Assembly (NCBI GenBank): GCA_043753895.1
Contig: JAYUWK010000045.1
Span: 61,572 to 125,571, forward strand
Source of the DNA: WLMZ01 sp043753895
GTDB taxonomy: Bacteria; Actinomycetota; Acidimicrobiia; Acidimicrobiales; Ilumatobacteraceae
DNA length: 64,000 nucleotides
Direction of reading: 5' to 3'
Under the pieces are notes generated by a model. The model saw only the letters and a program-made list of their open reading frames with translations. It did no database searches and was not told where the DNA came from. Shown here piece after piece: positions 26,020 to 34,461 of this stretch; positions within the stretch are counted from its first letter, which is position 1; each line of letters starts with the position of its first letter. The translations under genes were made by a program, and so were the position numbers.

Positions 26020-26706
26020 ATGGTGGTCCAAGACGCCGCTGCCCGCACGCCCAACCTCGCGGGCGCCGTCAGCATGCCAGGCACGCTCACTGACGAGGTG
26101 TACCAGCGCCTGCGCGCGTCCATCGTGACGGGTGAGCATCGTCCGAATGAGCGCCTGATCGAAGCCGAACTCGCCGAGCAGTTGCAGGTGTCGCGCACCC
26201 CGATTCGCGAGGTCCTGCAACGTCTCGCTACCGACGGTCTTGTGCAGAGCCGTCGCCGCGGTTGGGTGGTCACCGAGCACTCTCCCGACGAGATCCGTGA
26301 GATCTACGAGATCCGTAGTGCACTCGAGGGATATGCCGCCCAACTCGCTGCCACCGCCGCCGATGACGCAACACTGCAGCACATTTCGCGCATCTACGCC
26401 GACAGCGTTGCCGGCCTGCAACAGGGTGCGCGCGATCGATTGGTGAGCCACAACGATGCGTTCCACGATGCGATCATTGGTGCCGCCGGAAACCGGCGAC
26501 TTGCCCAGCAGATCCGCCAGAACAGCGAGTACTACTTCAATTTCCGTATTGCGGCGCTGTATAGCGACGAGGAAGCCGAGTCGTCACTGGCAGGTCACAA
26601 GGTCATCCTCGACGCGTTGCTCCGCCGCGATCCAGAAGCGGCCGAACTCGCGGCGCGGGCGCACGTCGATGAAGCACTGAGCGTGATGATGGGCAAGCTG
26701 CGCTGA
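26020..26706 (+). CDS. GntR family (FCD/FadR-type) transcriptional regulator
   Basis: A 228-residue repressor-like protein. The winged helix (about 22-85) includes LTDEVYQRLRASIVTGE, LAEQLQVSRTPIREVLQRLA and the wing RRGWVVTEHS. The C-terminal FCD domain (about 95-220) has the ligand/metal Asp and His positions in HNDAFHDAIIGAAGN and LAGHKVILDALLRRD. The chosen ATG has a purine-rich GAAGGGAA upstream; the ATG at 25987 lies inside the palindrome and is rejected. It stands beside, and converges with, the leucine dehydrogenase and probably senses a branched-chain acid intermediate (inference). Confidence 0.85.
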   Translation: MVVQDAAARTPNLAGAVSMPGTLTDEVYQRLRASIVTGEHRPNERLIEAELAEQLQVSRTPIREVLQRLATDGLVQSRRRGWVVTEHSPDEIREIYEIRSALEGYAAQLAATAADDATLQHISRIYADSVAGLQQGARDRLVSHNDAFHDAIIGAAGNRRLAQQIRQNSEYYFNFRIAALYSDEEAESSLAGHKVILDALLRRDPEAAELAARAHVDEALSVMMGKLR

Positions 26707-26720
26707 CCTCGCAATGGTTT

Positions 26721-26763
26721 CATGAATGCTGAGCGCACGTAGACGGTGCGCTGGGCATTCATG
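26721..26763. repeat. Dispersed hairpin element, family 1, copy 1
   Basis: Arms CATGAATGCTGAGCGCAC and GTGCGCTGGGCATTCATG pair over 16 of 18 bases around a 7-base loop. A near-identical element lies at 36727-36769. It sits between convergent genes, so it could also end transcription of both, although no T-run follows. Confidence 0.8.
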
Positions 26764-26787
26764 GAGCCCGGCTGCCCGAACGGCGGC

Positions 26788-27873
26788 TCAGCGCGGCCGG
26801 CCGTCGAGGAGGCGTACCGCGTTGAGTGACTCGATGCGACGCTCGGCGATTTGATCCGCGGCGCGGTAGAAGGGGATGCCCTCGGCGTCGGCGATGTCGA
26901 AGACCTCGAGCGTGCGGTCGTACACGCGGCGCACGTTGGCCCATGCACGTTCGGGTTGGAATCCACCCTTGCGGAAGCGGTCGGTGTCGAAGATGGTGCC
27001 GCCGGAGTTGGCCACGTAGTCCACTGCGTACACGATGCCTTTCGCTTGCAACTCGTCACCGTGGTGTTCCTCGGCAAAGATGTTGTTGGCTGAGCCGGCA
27101 ACGATCGCGCAGCGCAGGCGGCCGATCGTGTCATCGTTGATCACCGCACCCAACGCATACGGCGCGAAGATGTCGACGTTTTGGTCGTAAATCTGATCGG
27201 GCGCTACTGCGGTCACGCCGAACTCGGCGATCGCGGCGGCAACCTTGGCATCGTCGACATCGGTGACGATCACCGTTGCGCCGTCGTCGACGAGCAACTT
27301 CAACGCCTTGTAGCCGCAGACACCGAGACCCTGCAGCGCCACGGTCTTGCCGGCGAGCGACGGGCTGCCCCACACCCGCTGCGCACACGCTTGTGTGGCG
27401 AGCACCGAGCTCAGCGCTGTGGCCGGAGAGATGTCGCCCGCACCGCCCGCATGTGCTGGGAGCGTGACGACGTGATCTGTCTCGGTGAGCAAGAGCTCCA
27501 TGTCGTCGAGCGTGGTGCCCACGTCTTCGCCGGTGATGTACTCGCCACCGAGCTGATTGATGAACTTGCCCATTGCGCGCATCAGCGCCTCGGTCTTGTC
27601 CTTCTTCGGATCGCCGATGATGACGGCCTTACCGCCACCCAGGTTCACGCCGGCCGCCGCGTATTTGTAGGTCATGCCGCGCGCCAGGCGCATGGCATCG
27701 AAGATGGCGTCTTCTTCTTTCGCGTACGTCCACATGCGCAGCCCGCCGGTGGCGGGTCCGAGTGCGGTGGAGTGAATCGCGATCACGGCGCGCAGACCGG
27801 TATCGGTGTCGTTACAGATCAAGACTTTCTTGAATCTGTAGCGCTGCATGTAGTCGAGAATCCGTGCGTCCAC
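26788..27873 (-). CDS. Leucine dehydrogenase (Glu/Leu/Phe/Val dehydrogenase family)
   Basis: A 361-residue NAD-dependent amino acid dehydrogenase that oxidatively deaminates leucine, valine or isoleucine to 2-oxoacids. It matches Bacillus leucine dehydrogenase closely: GLRAVIAIHSTALGPATGG, RLARGMTYKYAAAGVNLGGG with Lys70 and Lys82, and ITGEDVGTTLDDM. The Rossmann motif is VALQGLGVCGYKALKLL. The GTG start follows a strong AAGGAG site. With the neighbouring 2-oxoacid dehydrogenase genes it would feed branched-chain keto acids into acyl-CoA. Confidence 0.88.
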   Translation of the reverse strand: MDARILDYMQRYRFKKVLICNDTDTGLRAVIAIHSTALGPATGGLRMWTYAKEEDAIFDAMRLARGMTYKYAAAGVNLGGGKAVIIGDPKKDKTEALMRAMGKFINQLGGEYITGEDVGTTLDDMELLLTETDHVVTLPAHAGGAGDISPATALSSVLATQACAQRVWGSPSLAGKTVALQGLGVCGYKALKLLVDDGATVIVTDVDDAKVAAAIAEFGVTAVAPDQIYDQNVDIFAPYALGAVINDDTIGRLRCAIVAGSANNIFAEEHHGDELQAKGIVYAVDYVANSGGTIFDTDRFRKGGFQPERAWANVRRVYDRTLEVFDIADAEGIPFYRAADQIAERRIESLNAVRLLDGRPR

Positions 27874-27894
27874 GAGTGGCTCCTTCGTTTGGCC

Positions 27895-27936
27895 GGCGAG
27901 AGTTGGGCGGCGAGAGTTGGGCGGCGAGAGTTGGGG
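27895..27936. repeat. Three 14-bp tandem units between SDR and leucine dehydrogenase
   Basis: GGCGAGAGTTGGGC occurs twice, followed by a third unit differing only in the last base. The array fills the gap between the SDR stop and the leucine dehydrogenase ribosome site. Because it is non-coding, the 14-bp period is free to vary in number. Confidence 0.9.
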
Positions 27937-27938
27937 AA

Positions 27939-28709
27939 CTATTGAGCGGTGTATCCCCCGTCGATGAAGAGCACCGCGCCGGTGACGTAGCTCGACGCAT
28001 CCGAAGCGAGGAACACCACGGGCCCCACGAGTTCTTCTGGTCTGCCGCGCCGGCCCATGGGCGTGAAGTTGAGCACCTGCTGCTGCTTCTCGGGCCGCTG
28101 GTGCTCGGTGGTCGCGCCGCGCATCACGTTCTCGAAGTACCCCGGCGCGAACGCGTTGACGCGGATGCCGCGCGACGCCCACTCGACTGCCATGACCTTG
28201 GTCAGTTGGTTGACGCCACCCTTGGCCGCGGCGTACGCGGCGAGGCCAGCGATGCCAACGCCCGAGGCGATGGAGGAGTTGTTGGCGATGGAGCCCCCGG
28301 TGCCCTGCTTGAGCATCTGGCGTGCGGCGAATTGCGAGCAGCTGAAGTATCCCTTGAGATTGACGTTGAGGATCTCGTCCCATGCCTCCTCGCTGGCGTC
28401 TTCGGCCGGCTCGATGATGTCGATGCCGGCGTTGTTGACGAGCACGTCGAGCTTGCCGAAATGTGCCACGGTGTCGGCGATGAGCTGCTTGCAGCTCTCC
28501 CGCTTGCCGGTGTCGGCTTGTAGGGCCACACTGATGCCGCCCGCGTCGCTGATCTCGGTTGCGGTGTCTCGTGCCTCCGATAGCGTGCGCGAACACACCA
28601 CCACACTGGCGCCTGCATCGGCCATGCCTCTCGCGATCGCCCGCCCGAGGCCGCGACCCGAGCCGGTGACGATGGCGATCTTGCCGGTGAGATCGAACAG
28701 ATTGCTCAT
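27939..28709 (-). CDS. Short-chain dehydrogenase/reductase
   Basis: A 256-residue classical SDR. The cofactor motif is VTGSGRGLGRAIARG, the NNAG motif is LVNNAGIDIIEP, the catalytic Ser is in NNSSIASGVG and the YxxxK is YAAAKGGVNQ. The end GAVLFIDGGYTAQ is typical. A strong ribosome site (GGAGG, on the minus strand) precedes the ATG. It is the lead gene of the leftward SDR-leucine dehydrogenase pair and faces the E1-alpha promoter, with the TTGCATGCAA site between them. The substrate is unknown. Confidence 0.85.
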   Translation of the reverse strand: MSNLFDLTGKIAIVTGSGRGLGRAIARGMADAGASVVVCSRTLSEARDTATEISDAGGISVALQADTGKRESCKQLIADTVAHFGKLDVLVNNAGIDIIEPAEDASEEAWDEILNVNLKGYFSCSQFAARQMLKQGTGGSIANNSSIASGVGIAGLAAYAAAKGGVNQLTKVMAVEWASRGIRVNAFAPGYFENVMRGATTEHQRPEKQQQVLNFTPMGRRGRPEELVGPVVFLASDASSYVTGAVLFIDGGYTAQ

Positions 28710-28744
28710 GTGTGCCTCCATGTGGACCTGAGGGTGGTCCATTT

Positions 28745-28753
28745 CTGCATGCG
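28745..28753. promoter_or_regulatory. Imperfect second half-site near the operator
   Basis: CTGCATGCG shares the TGCATGC core with the perfect palindrome at 28769 and lies 24 bases from it, centre to centre about two helical turns apart. It could be a weaker second site. Confidence 0.3.
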
Positions 28754-28768
28754 TTGCAGGATGCCATA

Positions 28769-28778
28769 TTGCATGCAA
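28769..28778. promoter_or_regulatory. Perfect palindrome TTGCATGCAA, candidate GntR operator
   Basis: Identical to the palindrome at 25983-25992. Its first six bases (TTGCAT) are spaced 17 bases from a TAGCGT box, so the dyad would cover the -35 box of the E1-alpha operon promoter. It is about equally far from the divergent SDR start, allowing control of both operons. Confidence 0.6.
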
Positions 28779-28791
28779 GATGTCAACCGAG

Positions 28792-28797
28792 TAGCGT
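28792..28797 (+). promoter_or_regulatory. -10 box of the 2-oxoacid dehydrogenase operon
   Basis: TAGCGT, 17 bases after TTGCAT. The predicted start lies about 25 bases before the ATG at 28829, leaving room for the GGAG ribosome site, so this is a leadered message. Confidence 0.5.
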
Positions 28798-28828
28798 GAC
28801 CCCGTCCGAGGCAGTCTGGAGACGCACC

Positions 28829-29914
28829 ATGGCCGTTGTCATCAGCCCACAGTTCATCCCCGATTCCGCCGCGCCGAGCCCCATTTCCCATCTCGGCGCC
28901 GATGGAGCGCTGCTCGACGGCGTCACGCCGTCGCTCGACGACGCAGCGGTGCTCGAGGCGTTGCGGTGGATGATGCTCACACGCATCTTCGACGCCAAAG
29001 GGATGAGCCTCCAACGTCAGGGCCGATTCGGCACGTTCTCTCAGGTCACTGGTCAGGAGGCCACGATCGTGGGTTCGGCGACGGCGCTCGACCCGACGAC
29101 CGATTGGGTGGTGCCGCAGTATCGCGAACTGCCGGCGTTGCTCCGACAGGGACTTCCGTTGGAGAACTTCATGCTGTACTTCATGGGCAATCCGCTCGGC
29201 GGCCAGATCCCCGATGGCGTGAACATCCTTCCCATTCAGATCTCGCTCGCGGCGCAGATCCCCCAGGCCGTGGGTCTCGCGTGGGGTTTGCAGCTCCAGC
29301 GCAGCGGTGGCGTCGTGATGGCGTATTTCGGTGAGGGTTCGTCGTCGGAAGGCGATTTCCATGAAGCGTGCAACCTTGCCGGGGTGCTCAAGGCCCCCAT
29401 TGTGTTCGTGCTCTCGAACAACGGTTGGGCCATTTCCACGCCGCGCAGCAAGCAATCCGCCGCGGTCAGCCTTGCCGCGCGAGCCCCCGGCTATGGCTTT
29501 CCGGGCGTCGTGGTCGACGGCAACGATCTGTTGGCGGTGCACGCGGTCACCCAGCAGGCCGTCGAACGGGCACGGGCCGGGCACGGCCCCACGCTGATCG
29601 AGTCGATGACGTATCGCATGGGCCCGCACAACACCGCCGACGACCCCACACGCTATGTCACCGAGGCCGAGATCGCGCCGTGGCGCGAACGTGATCCCAT
29701 CATCCGCGTGCAGCGGTATCTCACCGGCCAAGGTCGATGGTCCGAGTCCGACGAGACCACTGCGACCGCAGAGCTGGCGCAGCAGGTGGAGGAAGCGCTC
29801 ACCCGAGCGCGAGCCTACCCAGCGCCCCATGCTGGACAGATCTTCGATCATGTGTACGCGAACCCGCCACTGCGGCTGATGCGCCAACGCGCCGAATTGG
29901 TCGGTGATTGCTGA
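28829..29914 (+). CDS. 2-oxoacid dehydrogenase E1 component, alpha subunit
   Basis: A 361-residue thiamine-diphosphate subunit of a pyruvate or branched-chain 2-oxoacid dehydrogenase complex. The TPP/Mg motif runs from AYFGEGSSSEGDFHEA to VLSNNGWAIS, and the phosphorylation-loop-like region is TYRMGPHNTADDPTRY. The last, with HNTADD, is like BCKDH/AcoA E1-alpha. A GGAG site precedes the ATG. First gene of a four-gene operon with 1-base overlaps. Its leucine dehydrogenase neighbour favours branched-chain substrates. Confidence 0.88.
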   Translation: MAVVISPQFIPDSAAPSPISHLGADGALLDGVTPSLDDAAVLEALRWMMLTRIFDAKGMSLQRQGRFGTFSQVTGQEATIVGSATALDPTTDWVVPQYRELPALLRQGLPLENFMLYFMGNPLGGQIPDGVNILPIQISLAAQIPQAVGLAWGLQLQRSGGVVMAYFGEGSSSEGDFHEACNLAGVLKAPIVFVLSNNGWAISTPRSKQSAAVSLAARAPGYGFPGVVVDGNDLLAVHAVTQQAVERARAGHGPTLIESMTYRMGPHNTADDPTRYVTEAEIAPWRERDPIIRVQRYLTGQGRWSESDETTATAELAQQVEEALTRARAYPAPHAGQIFDHVYANPPLRLMRQRAELVGDC

Positions 29915-30894
29915 TGGCCGTGATGACGATGATCGAGGCCATTCGTGATGCGCTCACACTCGAGATGCGACGCGACGAGCGCATGATCGTGCTCGGTGAG
30001 GACGTGGGCGTGCTGGGTGGAGTCTTTCGCGCCACTGATGGGCTGCAACGCGAGTTCGGCGCGCATCGCGTCGTCGATACTCCCCTCGCCGAGGCAGCGA
30101 TCATTGCTGCATCGGTAGGACTCGCGGCCGCTGGCATGGTGCCGGTTCCCGAACTGCAGTTCCTCGGATTCGGGCATCAGGCCTTTCATCAGATCGGCCA
30201 GCAAGTGGCCCGGTTCCGTTTCCGCAGTCAGGGCCGCCATGGGCTGCCCATCACGATCCGGTCGCCCTTCGGTGGCGGGGTGCGTACGCCCGAGTTGCAT
30301 TCCGATGCCTTCGAAGCGTTCTATGCGCACTGTCCCGGTCTGAAGGTGGTGCTGCCGTCGAATCCCTACGACGCGAAGGGCATGCTCCTCGCCGCGATTC
30401 GCGACCCCGATCCGGTGCTGTTCCTGGAACCGCTGCGCGGCTACCGGTTGGTGAGTGGCGAGGTGCCCACCGACGACTACACGGTGCCGCTCGGTTCGAG
30501 TGTGGTGGTGCGCCAAGGCACCGACGTCACCCTCATTGCCTATAGCGCGGCGGTGCAGTTGTGCACCAAGGCCTCCGATGTGCTCGCCGACGAACACGGT
30601 ATCAGTGCGCACGTGCTCGACCTGCGCAGCCTCGTGCCGCTCGATGTCGAGAGCCTGGCCGCGGCAGTCGAGCACACCGGGCGAGCCGTGGTCGTGCACG
30701 AGGCGCCTCTCACTGCGGGGTTCGGCGCCGAGATCGTGGCAACGATCCAGGAGGAAGTCTTCTATTCGCTGGAGGCACCGGTGGTGCGGGTCACCGCGCC
30801 CGACACGCCGTATCCGCTCGGGGCCATCGAAGACTTCTATGTACCGCAGGTGGAACACGTGGTGCGCGGCGCGCTGAAGGCGATGACGCGCTGA
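29914..30894 (+). CDS. 2-oxoacid dehydrogenase E1 component, beta subunit
   Basis: A 326-residue transketolase-like subunit that pairs with the alpha subunit. Marks are LGEDVGVLGGVFRATDGL, RVVDTPLAEAAIIAASVGLA, RSPFGGGVRTPELHSD and the C-terminal DLRSLVPLDVESLAAAVEHTG. Its ATG overlaps the alpha stop by one base (TGATG), ensuring stoichiometric synthesis. Confidence 0.9.
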   Translation: MAVMTMIEAIRDALTLEMRRDERMIVLGEDVGVLGGVFRATDGLQREFGAHRVVDTPLAEAAIIAASVGLAAAGMVPVPELQFLGFGHQAFHQIGQQVARFRFRSQGRHGLPITIRSPFGGGVRTPELHSDAFEAFYAHCPGLKVVLPSNPYDAKGMLLAAIRDPDPVLFLEPLRGYRLVSGEVPTDDYTVPLGSSVVVRQGTDVTLIAYSAAVQLCTKASDVLADEHGISAHVLDLRSLVPLDVESLAAAVEHTGRAVVVHEAPLTAGFGAEIVATIQEEVFYSLEAPVVRVTAPDTPYPLGAIEDFYVPQVEHVVRGALKAMTR

Positions 30895-32138
30895 TGACCG
30901 AGATCGATTTCACAATGCCCGACGTGGGTGAGGGCTTGCACGAGGCCGAGATCGTCGAGTGGCTCGTTGCCGTGGGTGACGCGGTGCGCGAGGACCAGCC
31001 CGTGGTGGTCGTTCAGACCGACAAGGCCGTGGTCGACATTCCCTCACCGTTCACGGGCACGATCCTCGGTTGGGGTGCGCAGGTCGGTGAGATCGTTGCG
31101 GTCGGCGACGTGCTGTTCCGGGTGAGCACGGCCGCAATTTCAGCGCCCGCTCCTGCGCCGTCGCTGGTCCCATCGCGACCCCAGTCGCTGGCTGTCGTCG
31201 CCTCGCCCGACACGCGCCCGAAGGCTTCCCCCGCGACGCGCAAGCGAGCGCTCGATCTCGGCATCACGTTGTCGTCTGTCGCGGGCAGCGGGCCCGGTGG
31301 GCGCATCGAGTCGTCCGATGTCGAGGCCGCGGCGCGGCCGTCTGCTGTGCGGCAATCCGCTGTGCAACCCGACCCGTCCGTGCGTCCCACACCGCTGCGG
31401 GCGGTCTCGGCGACGGTCGTGCCAATGGGCGACGATCGTGTCGAACCATTGCGCGGCGTGCGACGCCAGATCGCGCGAACGATGACCGAGTCGTGGCAGA
31501 ACATCCCTCATGTCACCGAGTTCCGCGAACTCGACGCGACGTACCTGGTGCGCGCCCATGCGACGTTGCGATCAAAGCTTGAACCGAGCGGCGTTCGACT
31601 CACGTTCCTTCCGCTGTTCGTCAAAGCGGTCGTGTCGGCGTTGCAGCAGCATCCCGAGTTCAACGCGAGCCTCGATCTTGCGAATGAGACGATCACCTAC
31701 CGCCACCGGTTCAACATCGGCATCGCAACATCGTCCGACGACGGTCTCATCGTGCCGGTGATCTCCGATGCCGACCGTAAGTCGCTGCGCCAGATCGCAG
31801 TGGAGATCGACGCGCTCGCAGCAGCAGTCCGTCAGCGCACCATTCGGGCCGATCAACTCGCTGGCGGCACGTTCACCATCTCGAACTACGGCAGCTTCGG
31901 CACCTGGATGGGCACGCCAATCATCCGCCCGCCGGAAGCCGCCATTGCCGGTTTTGGGCGCATCCACGACGCCGTCGTGCCGGTGAATGGCCAGCCAGCA
32001 GTGCGTACGGTGCTGCCCCTTGCCATCTCGGCCGATCACCGTCTGCTCGATGGACATCAACTCGGTGCCTTTGTCGCCACGCTCGCCGAAATCCTCGGCG
32101 ACCCTGTGCTGCTGCTTGCGGAGGGCTCGTGGTCGTAG
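30894..32138 (+). CDS. 2-oxoacid dehydrogenase E2 (dihydrolipoyl acyltransferase)
   Basis: A 414-residue acyltransferase core. The single lipoyl domain (about 1-78) has lipoylated Lys44 in QTDKAVVDIPSP. A Pro/Ala linker leads to a peripheral subunit-binding domain (about 110-145, ASPATRKRALDLGI). The catalytic domain (about 185-410) has the active His in ISADHRLLDGHQLGAF. TGATG overlap couples it to E1-beta. One lipoyl domain and a short form fit branched-chain complexes, but pyruvate or acetoin use cannot be excluded. Confidence 0.92.
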   Translation: MTEIDFTMPDVGEGLHEAEIVEWLVAVGDAVREDQPVVVVQTDKAVVDIPSPFTGTILGWGAQVGEIVAVGDVLFRVSTAAISAPAPAPSLVPSRPQSLAVVASPDTRPKASPATRKRALDLGITLSSVAGSGPGGRIESSDVEAAARPSAVRQSAVQPDPSVRPTPLRAVSATVVPMGDDRVEPLRGVRRQIARTMTESWQNIPHVTEFRELDATYLVRAHATLRSKLEPSGVRLTFLPLFVKAVVSALQQHPEFNASLDLANETITYRHRFNIGIATSSDDGLIVPVISDADRKSLRQIAVEIDALAAAVRQRTIRADQLAGGTFTISNYGSFGTWMGTPIIRPPEAAIAGFGRIHDAVVPVNGQPAVRTVLPLAISADHRLLDGHQLGAFVATLAEILGDPVLLLAEGSWS

Positions 32139-33568
32139 GCGAGATTCCCGTTCTCGCCGACTTGTTGGTGCTCGGTGGCGGCCCGGGTGGTTACGCGGCT
32201 GCGTTGCGCGGTGCGCAACTCGGCCGGCAGGTGATCCTCATCGACAGCGACGGTGAGGCAGGCGTCGGTGGCGTCTGCCTACGGGTCGGGTGCATCCCCA
32301 GCAAGGCCTTGATCGAGGTCGCCGATCAACTGCACGGTCTGCGCACGGCGACCGATACCGGCATCGTCGCCGGCCCGGTGGGATTCGATCTCGCCGCATG
32401 GCAGCGACACAAGGCGGATGTTGTCAGCGGCCTCACCGATGGCGTCTGCCATCTACTGCGCGGCGCCGGCGTGAGTGTGTTCGCCGGGGTCGGGCGGCTC
32501 AGCCGACCGGACCAGCTCGTGGTCACCGATCCACGCAATCCCGCCGCACCCGCGCAGTACTTCCAGTTCCGCGATCTGGTCGTGGCGACTGGGTCGCGAC
32601 CGACAGGGTCCGCCAACCTTGCACGCGACGGTCAGCGGATTCTCGACTCCACCGATGTGCTCGCGCTCGAGGAACTACCGCGATCGATGGTGGTCGTGGG
32701 TGGCGGGTACATCGGTCTCGAGCTTGGCACCGCACTCGCCAAGTTGGGCACCAAGGTCACCATCGTCGAGTCACTCGACCGGCTGCTGCCGGCAATGGAT
32801 GCGATGTTCGGCGCGCAGATTGCGCGTCGCGCCAAACGCCTCGGTATCGACGTCGTCCTGAATGCCCGCGCGATGGATTTCGATGGCACCTCGCTGCGCG
32901 TGCAGCAGGGCGATACCGCCATCTCCATCGCCGCTGACAATGTGCTGGTTGCCGTCGGCCGCACGCCCAATACCGACGAACTCGGTCTCGACGCGGCTGG
33001 CATCGTGCTCGACCGAGCGGGCCTGATTCCGGTGGGGAGCGATTGTCGTGCCACGGCGCACATCGCCGCAATCGGTGACATCACGCGAGGTCCGGCATTG
33101 GCGCACAAGGCGATGGCCGAGGCCGAAGTCGCGGTTGAGGCGCTGTGTGGGCATCGCGTGGAGTTCTCGCCTGCGGCGATTCCTGCGGTGGTGTTCTGCG
33201 ATCCCGAAGTGGCGACGGCAGGTCTCACCATTGCCGACGCGACGACACAGGGTGTCAAGGCCGTGGCCACCACCGTGGCGCTTGCTGCGTCGGGCCGGGC
33301 CGCCACCATCGGCGCGCGCGATGGCTTCTTGCAACTCGTCTGGGAGCGTGCCAGTACCACGGTGTTGGGCGTTCACATCGTTGGTCCGCACGCATCTGAG
33401 CTCATCGCGGAAGGCGTGCTGGCGATCGAGATGGCAGCCGCTCTCCACGACATCGCCACGAGCATTCACGCGCACCCCACCCTGAGCGAGCAACTCGGCG
33501 AGGCGGCGCGTCTCGCTCTCGGCCGTCCCGTTCATGTGTTGGTGCCACGACAGCGCCACGCCGGCTGA
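32129..33568 (+). CDS. lpdA: Dihydrolipoyl dehydrogenase (E3)
   Basis: A 479-residue FAD disulfide oxidoreductase that reoxidises dihydrolipoyl-E2 with NAD. The FAD site is LLVLGGGPGGYAAALRGAQ, the redox pair is Cys50/Cys55 in GGVCLRVGCIPSKAL, the NAD site is VVVGGGYIGLELGTALAKLG and the interface acid-base pair is HAHPTLSEQLGEA. The GTG start overlaps E2 by 10 bases. It closes the operon. Confidence 0.93.
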   Translation: MVVGEIPVLADLLVLGGGPGGYAAALRGAQLGRQVILIDSDGEAGVGGVCLRVGCIPSKALIEVADQLHGLRTATDTGIVAGPVGFDLAAWQRHKADVVSGLTDGVCHLLRGAGVSVFAGVGRLSRPDQLVVTDPRNPAAPAQYFQFRDLVVATGSRPTGSANLARDGQRILDSTDVLALEELPRSMVVVGGGYIGLELGTALAKLGTKVTIVESLDRLLPAMDAMFGAQIARRAKRLGIDVVLNARAMDFDGTSLRVQQGDTAISIAADNVLVAVGRTPNTDELGLDAAGIVLDRAGLIPVGSDCRATAHIAAIGDITRGPALAHKAMAEAEVAVEALCGHRVEFSPAAIPAVVFCDPEVATAGLTIADATTQGVKAVATTVALAASGRAATIGARDGFLQLVWERASTTVLGVHIVGPHASELIAEGVLAIEMAAALHDIATSIHAHPTLSEQLGEAARLALGRPVHVLVPRQRHAG

Positions 33569-33627
33569 CTCATCGCTACGGCTCGGCGGGTGCACGCAAC
33601 GTCGACGCGATGCAGCAGAATCGGGTC

Positions 33628-34401
33628 ATGTCATCTGACCTCTTCTCGCTCGCAGGAAAAACAGCTCTGGTCACCGGTGGCAGCCGCGGCATCGGTGCGA
33701 TGATCGCTCGGGGTCTTCTCGATGCAGGCGCGTCGGTGATCATCAGCTCGCGCAAGGCTCAGGAGTTGATGGCCGCTCGGGCAGAGCTTGCCGACCACGG
33801 TGATGTGCACGCGATCCCCGCCGATGTCAGCACGGTCGAGGGTTGCCGCACCCTGGCGGCGCACGTGGTTGAGCACTTTCCGGTGTTGAACATCCTCGTC
33901 AACAACGCAGGTGCCACTTGGGCCATGCCGCTCGAAGACTTCACCGAAGCGGCATGGGACAAGGTGATGGACACCAATGTGAAGTCGCTGTTCTTCCTGA
34001 CCCAGACGCTGCTCCCGAACCTTCGTGCCGGTGCCACCACCGATGACCCGGCGCGTGTCATCAACATCGGCTCCATCGATGGCCTGCACGTCAACCCGAT
34101 GGATACCTATTCGTACGCGGCGAGCAAGGCGGGTGTGCACCACCTCACCCGTGCGCTCGCCCGCAAGCTCGGGCCGCAACACATCACCGTCAACGCAATT
34201 GCGCCGGGCCCTTTCGAGAGCAAGATGATGGCGGCCACCCTGTCGGTCTTCGGTGACTCCATCGCCCGGTCAGCGCCGCTCGGTCGCATCGGTCGTCCCG
34301 ATGACATGGCGGGTGTTGCTGTGTACCTCGCCAGCCGCGCCGGTTCGTACGTGACCGGCGCCGTGATCCCCGTCGATGGGGGCATCGCAACAACGTCATA
34401 G
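33628..34401 (+). CDS. SDR family oxidoreductase (RhlG/FabG-like)
   Basis: A 257-residue SDR. Cofactor motif VTGGSRGIGAMIARGL, NNAG motif LVNNAGATWAMPL, catalytic Ser in INIGSIDGLHV and YAASK motif SYAASKAGVHH. The segment LGPQHITVNAIAPGPFESKMM resembles RhlG-type 3-oxoacyl reductases. The ATG lies 6 bases after CAGAAT, a variant of the leaderless -10 pattern. It starts 59 bases after the E3 gene and may be separately transcribed. Confidence 0.82.
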   Translation: MSSDLFSLAGKTALVTGGSRGIGAMIARGLLDAGASVIISSRKAQELMAARAELADHGDVHAIPADVSTVEGCRTLAAHVVEHFPVLNILVNNAGATWAMPLEDFTEAAWDKVMDTNVKSLFFLTQTLLPNLRAGATTDDPARVINIGSIDGLHVNPMDTYSYAASKAGVHHLTRALARKLGPQHITVNAIAPGPFESKMMAATLSVFGDSIARSAPLGRIGRPDDMAGVAVYLASRAGSYVTGAVIPVDGGIATTS

Positions 34402-34461
34402 CGCCGATAGGATTTTCAGACCTTGTTTGAGGCCCCCCGTCCCAGCTCGGCCCCACCTCCC

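Noticed and set aside
26721..26763. Hairpin as an intrinsic terminator
   Set aside because: The stem is strong but no T-run follows on either strand, and a near-identical copy exists 10 kb away, so a dispersed repeat explains it better; terminator function is not excluded.
26788..28767. A single 659-codon open frame on the minus strand
   Set aside because: Only its C-terminal 361 codons code for leucine dehydrogenase; the rest is an Arg/His-rich shadow of the SDR gene in another frame, and a good ribosome site plus GTG marks the true start at 27873.
34423..34461. TTG start giving HelD 13 more residues
   Set aside because: The added residues are Pro/Ser-rich and unlike the family; ATG 34462 is preferred, though a TAGGAT box 9 bases before the TTG leaves some doubt.
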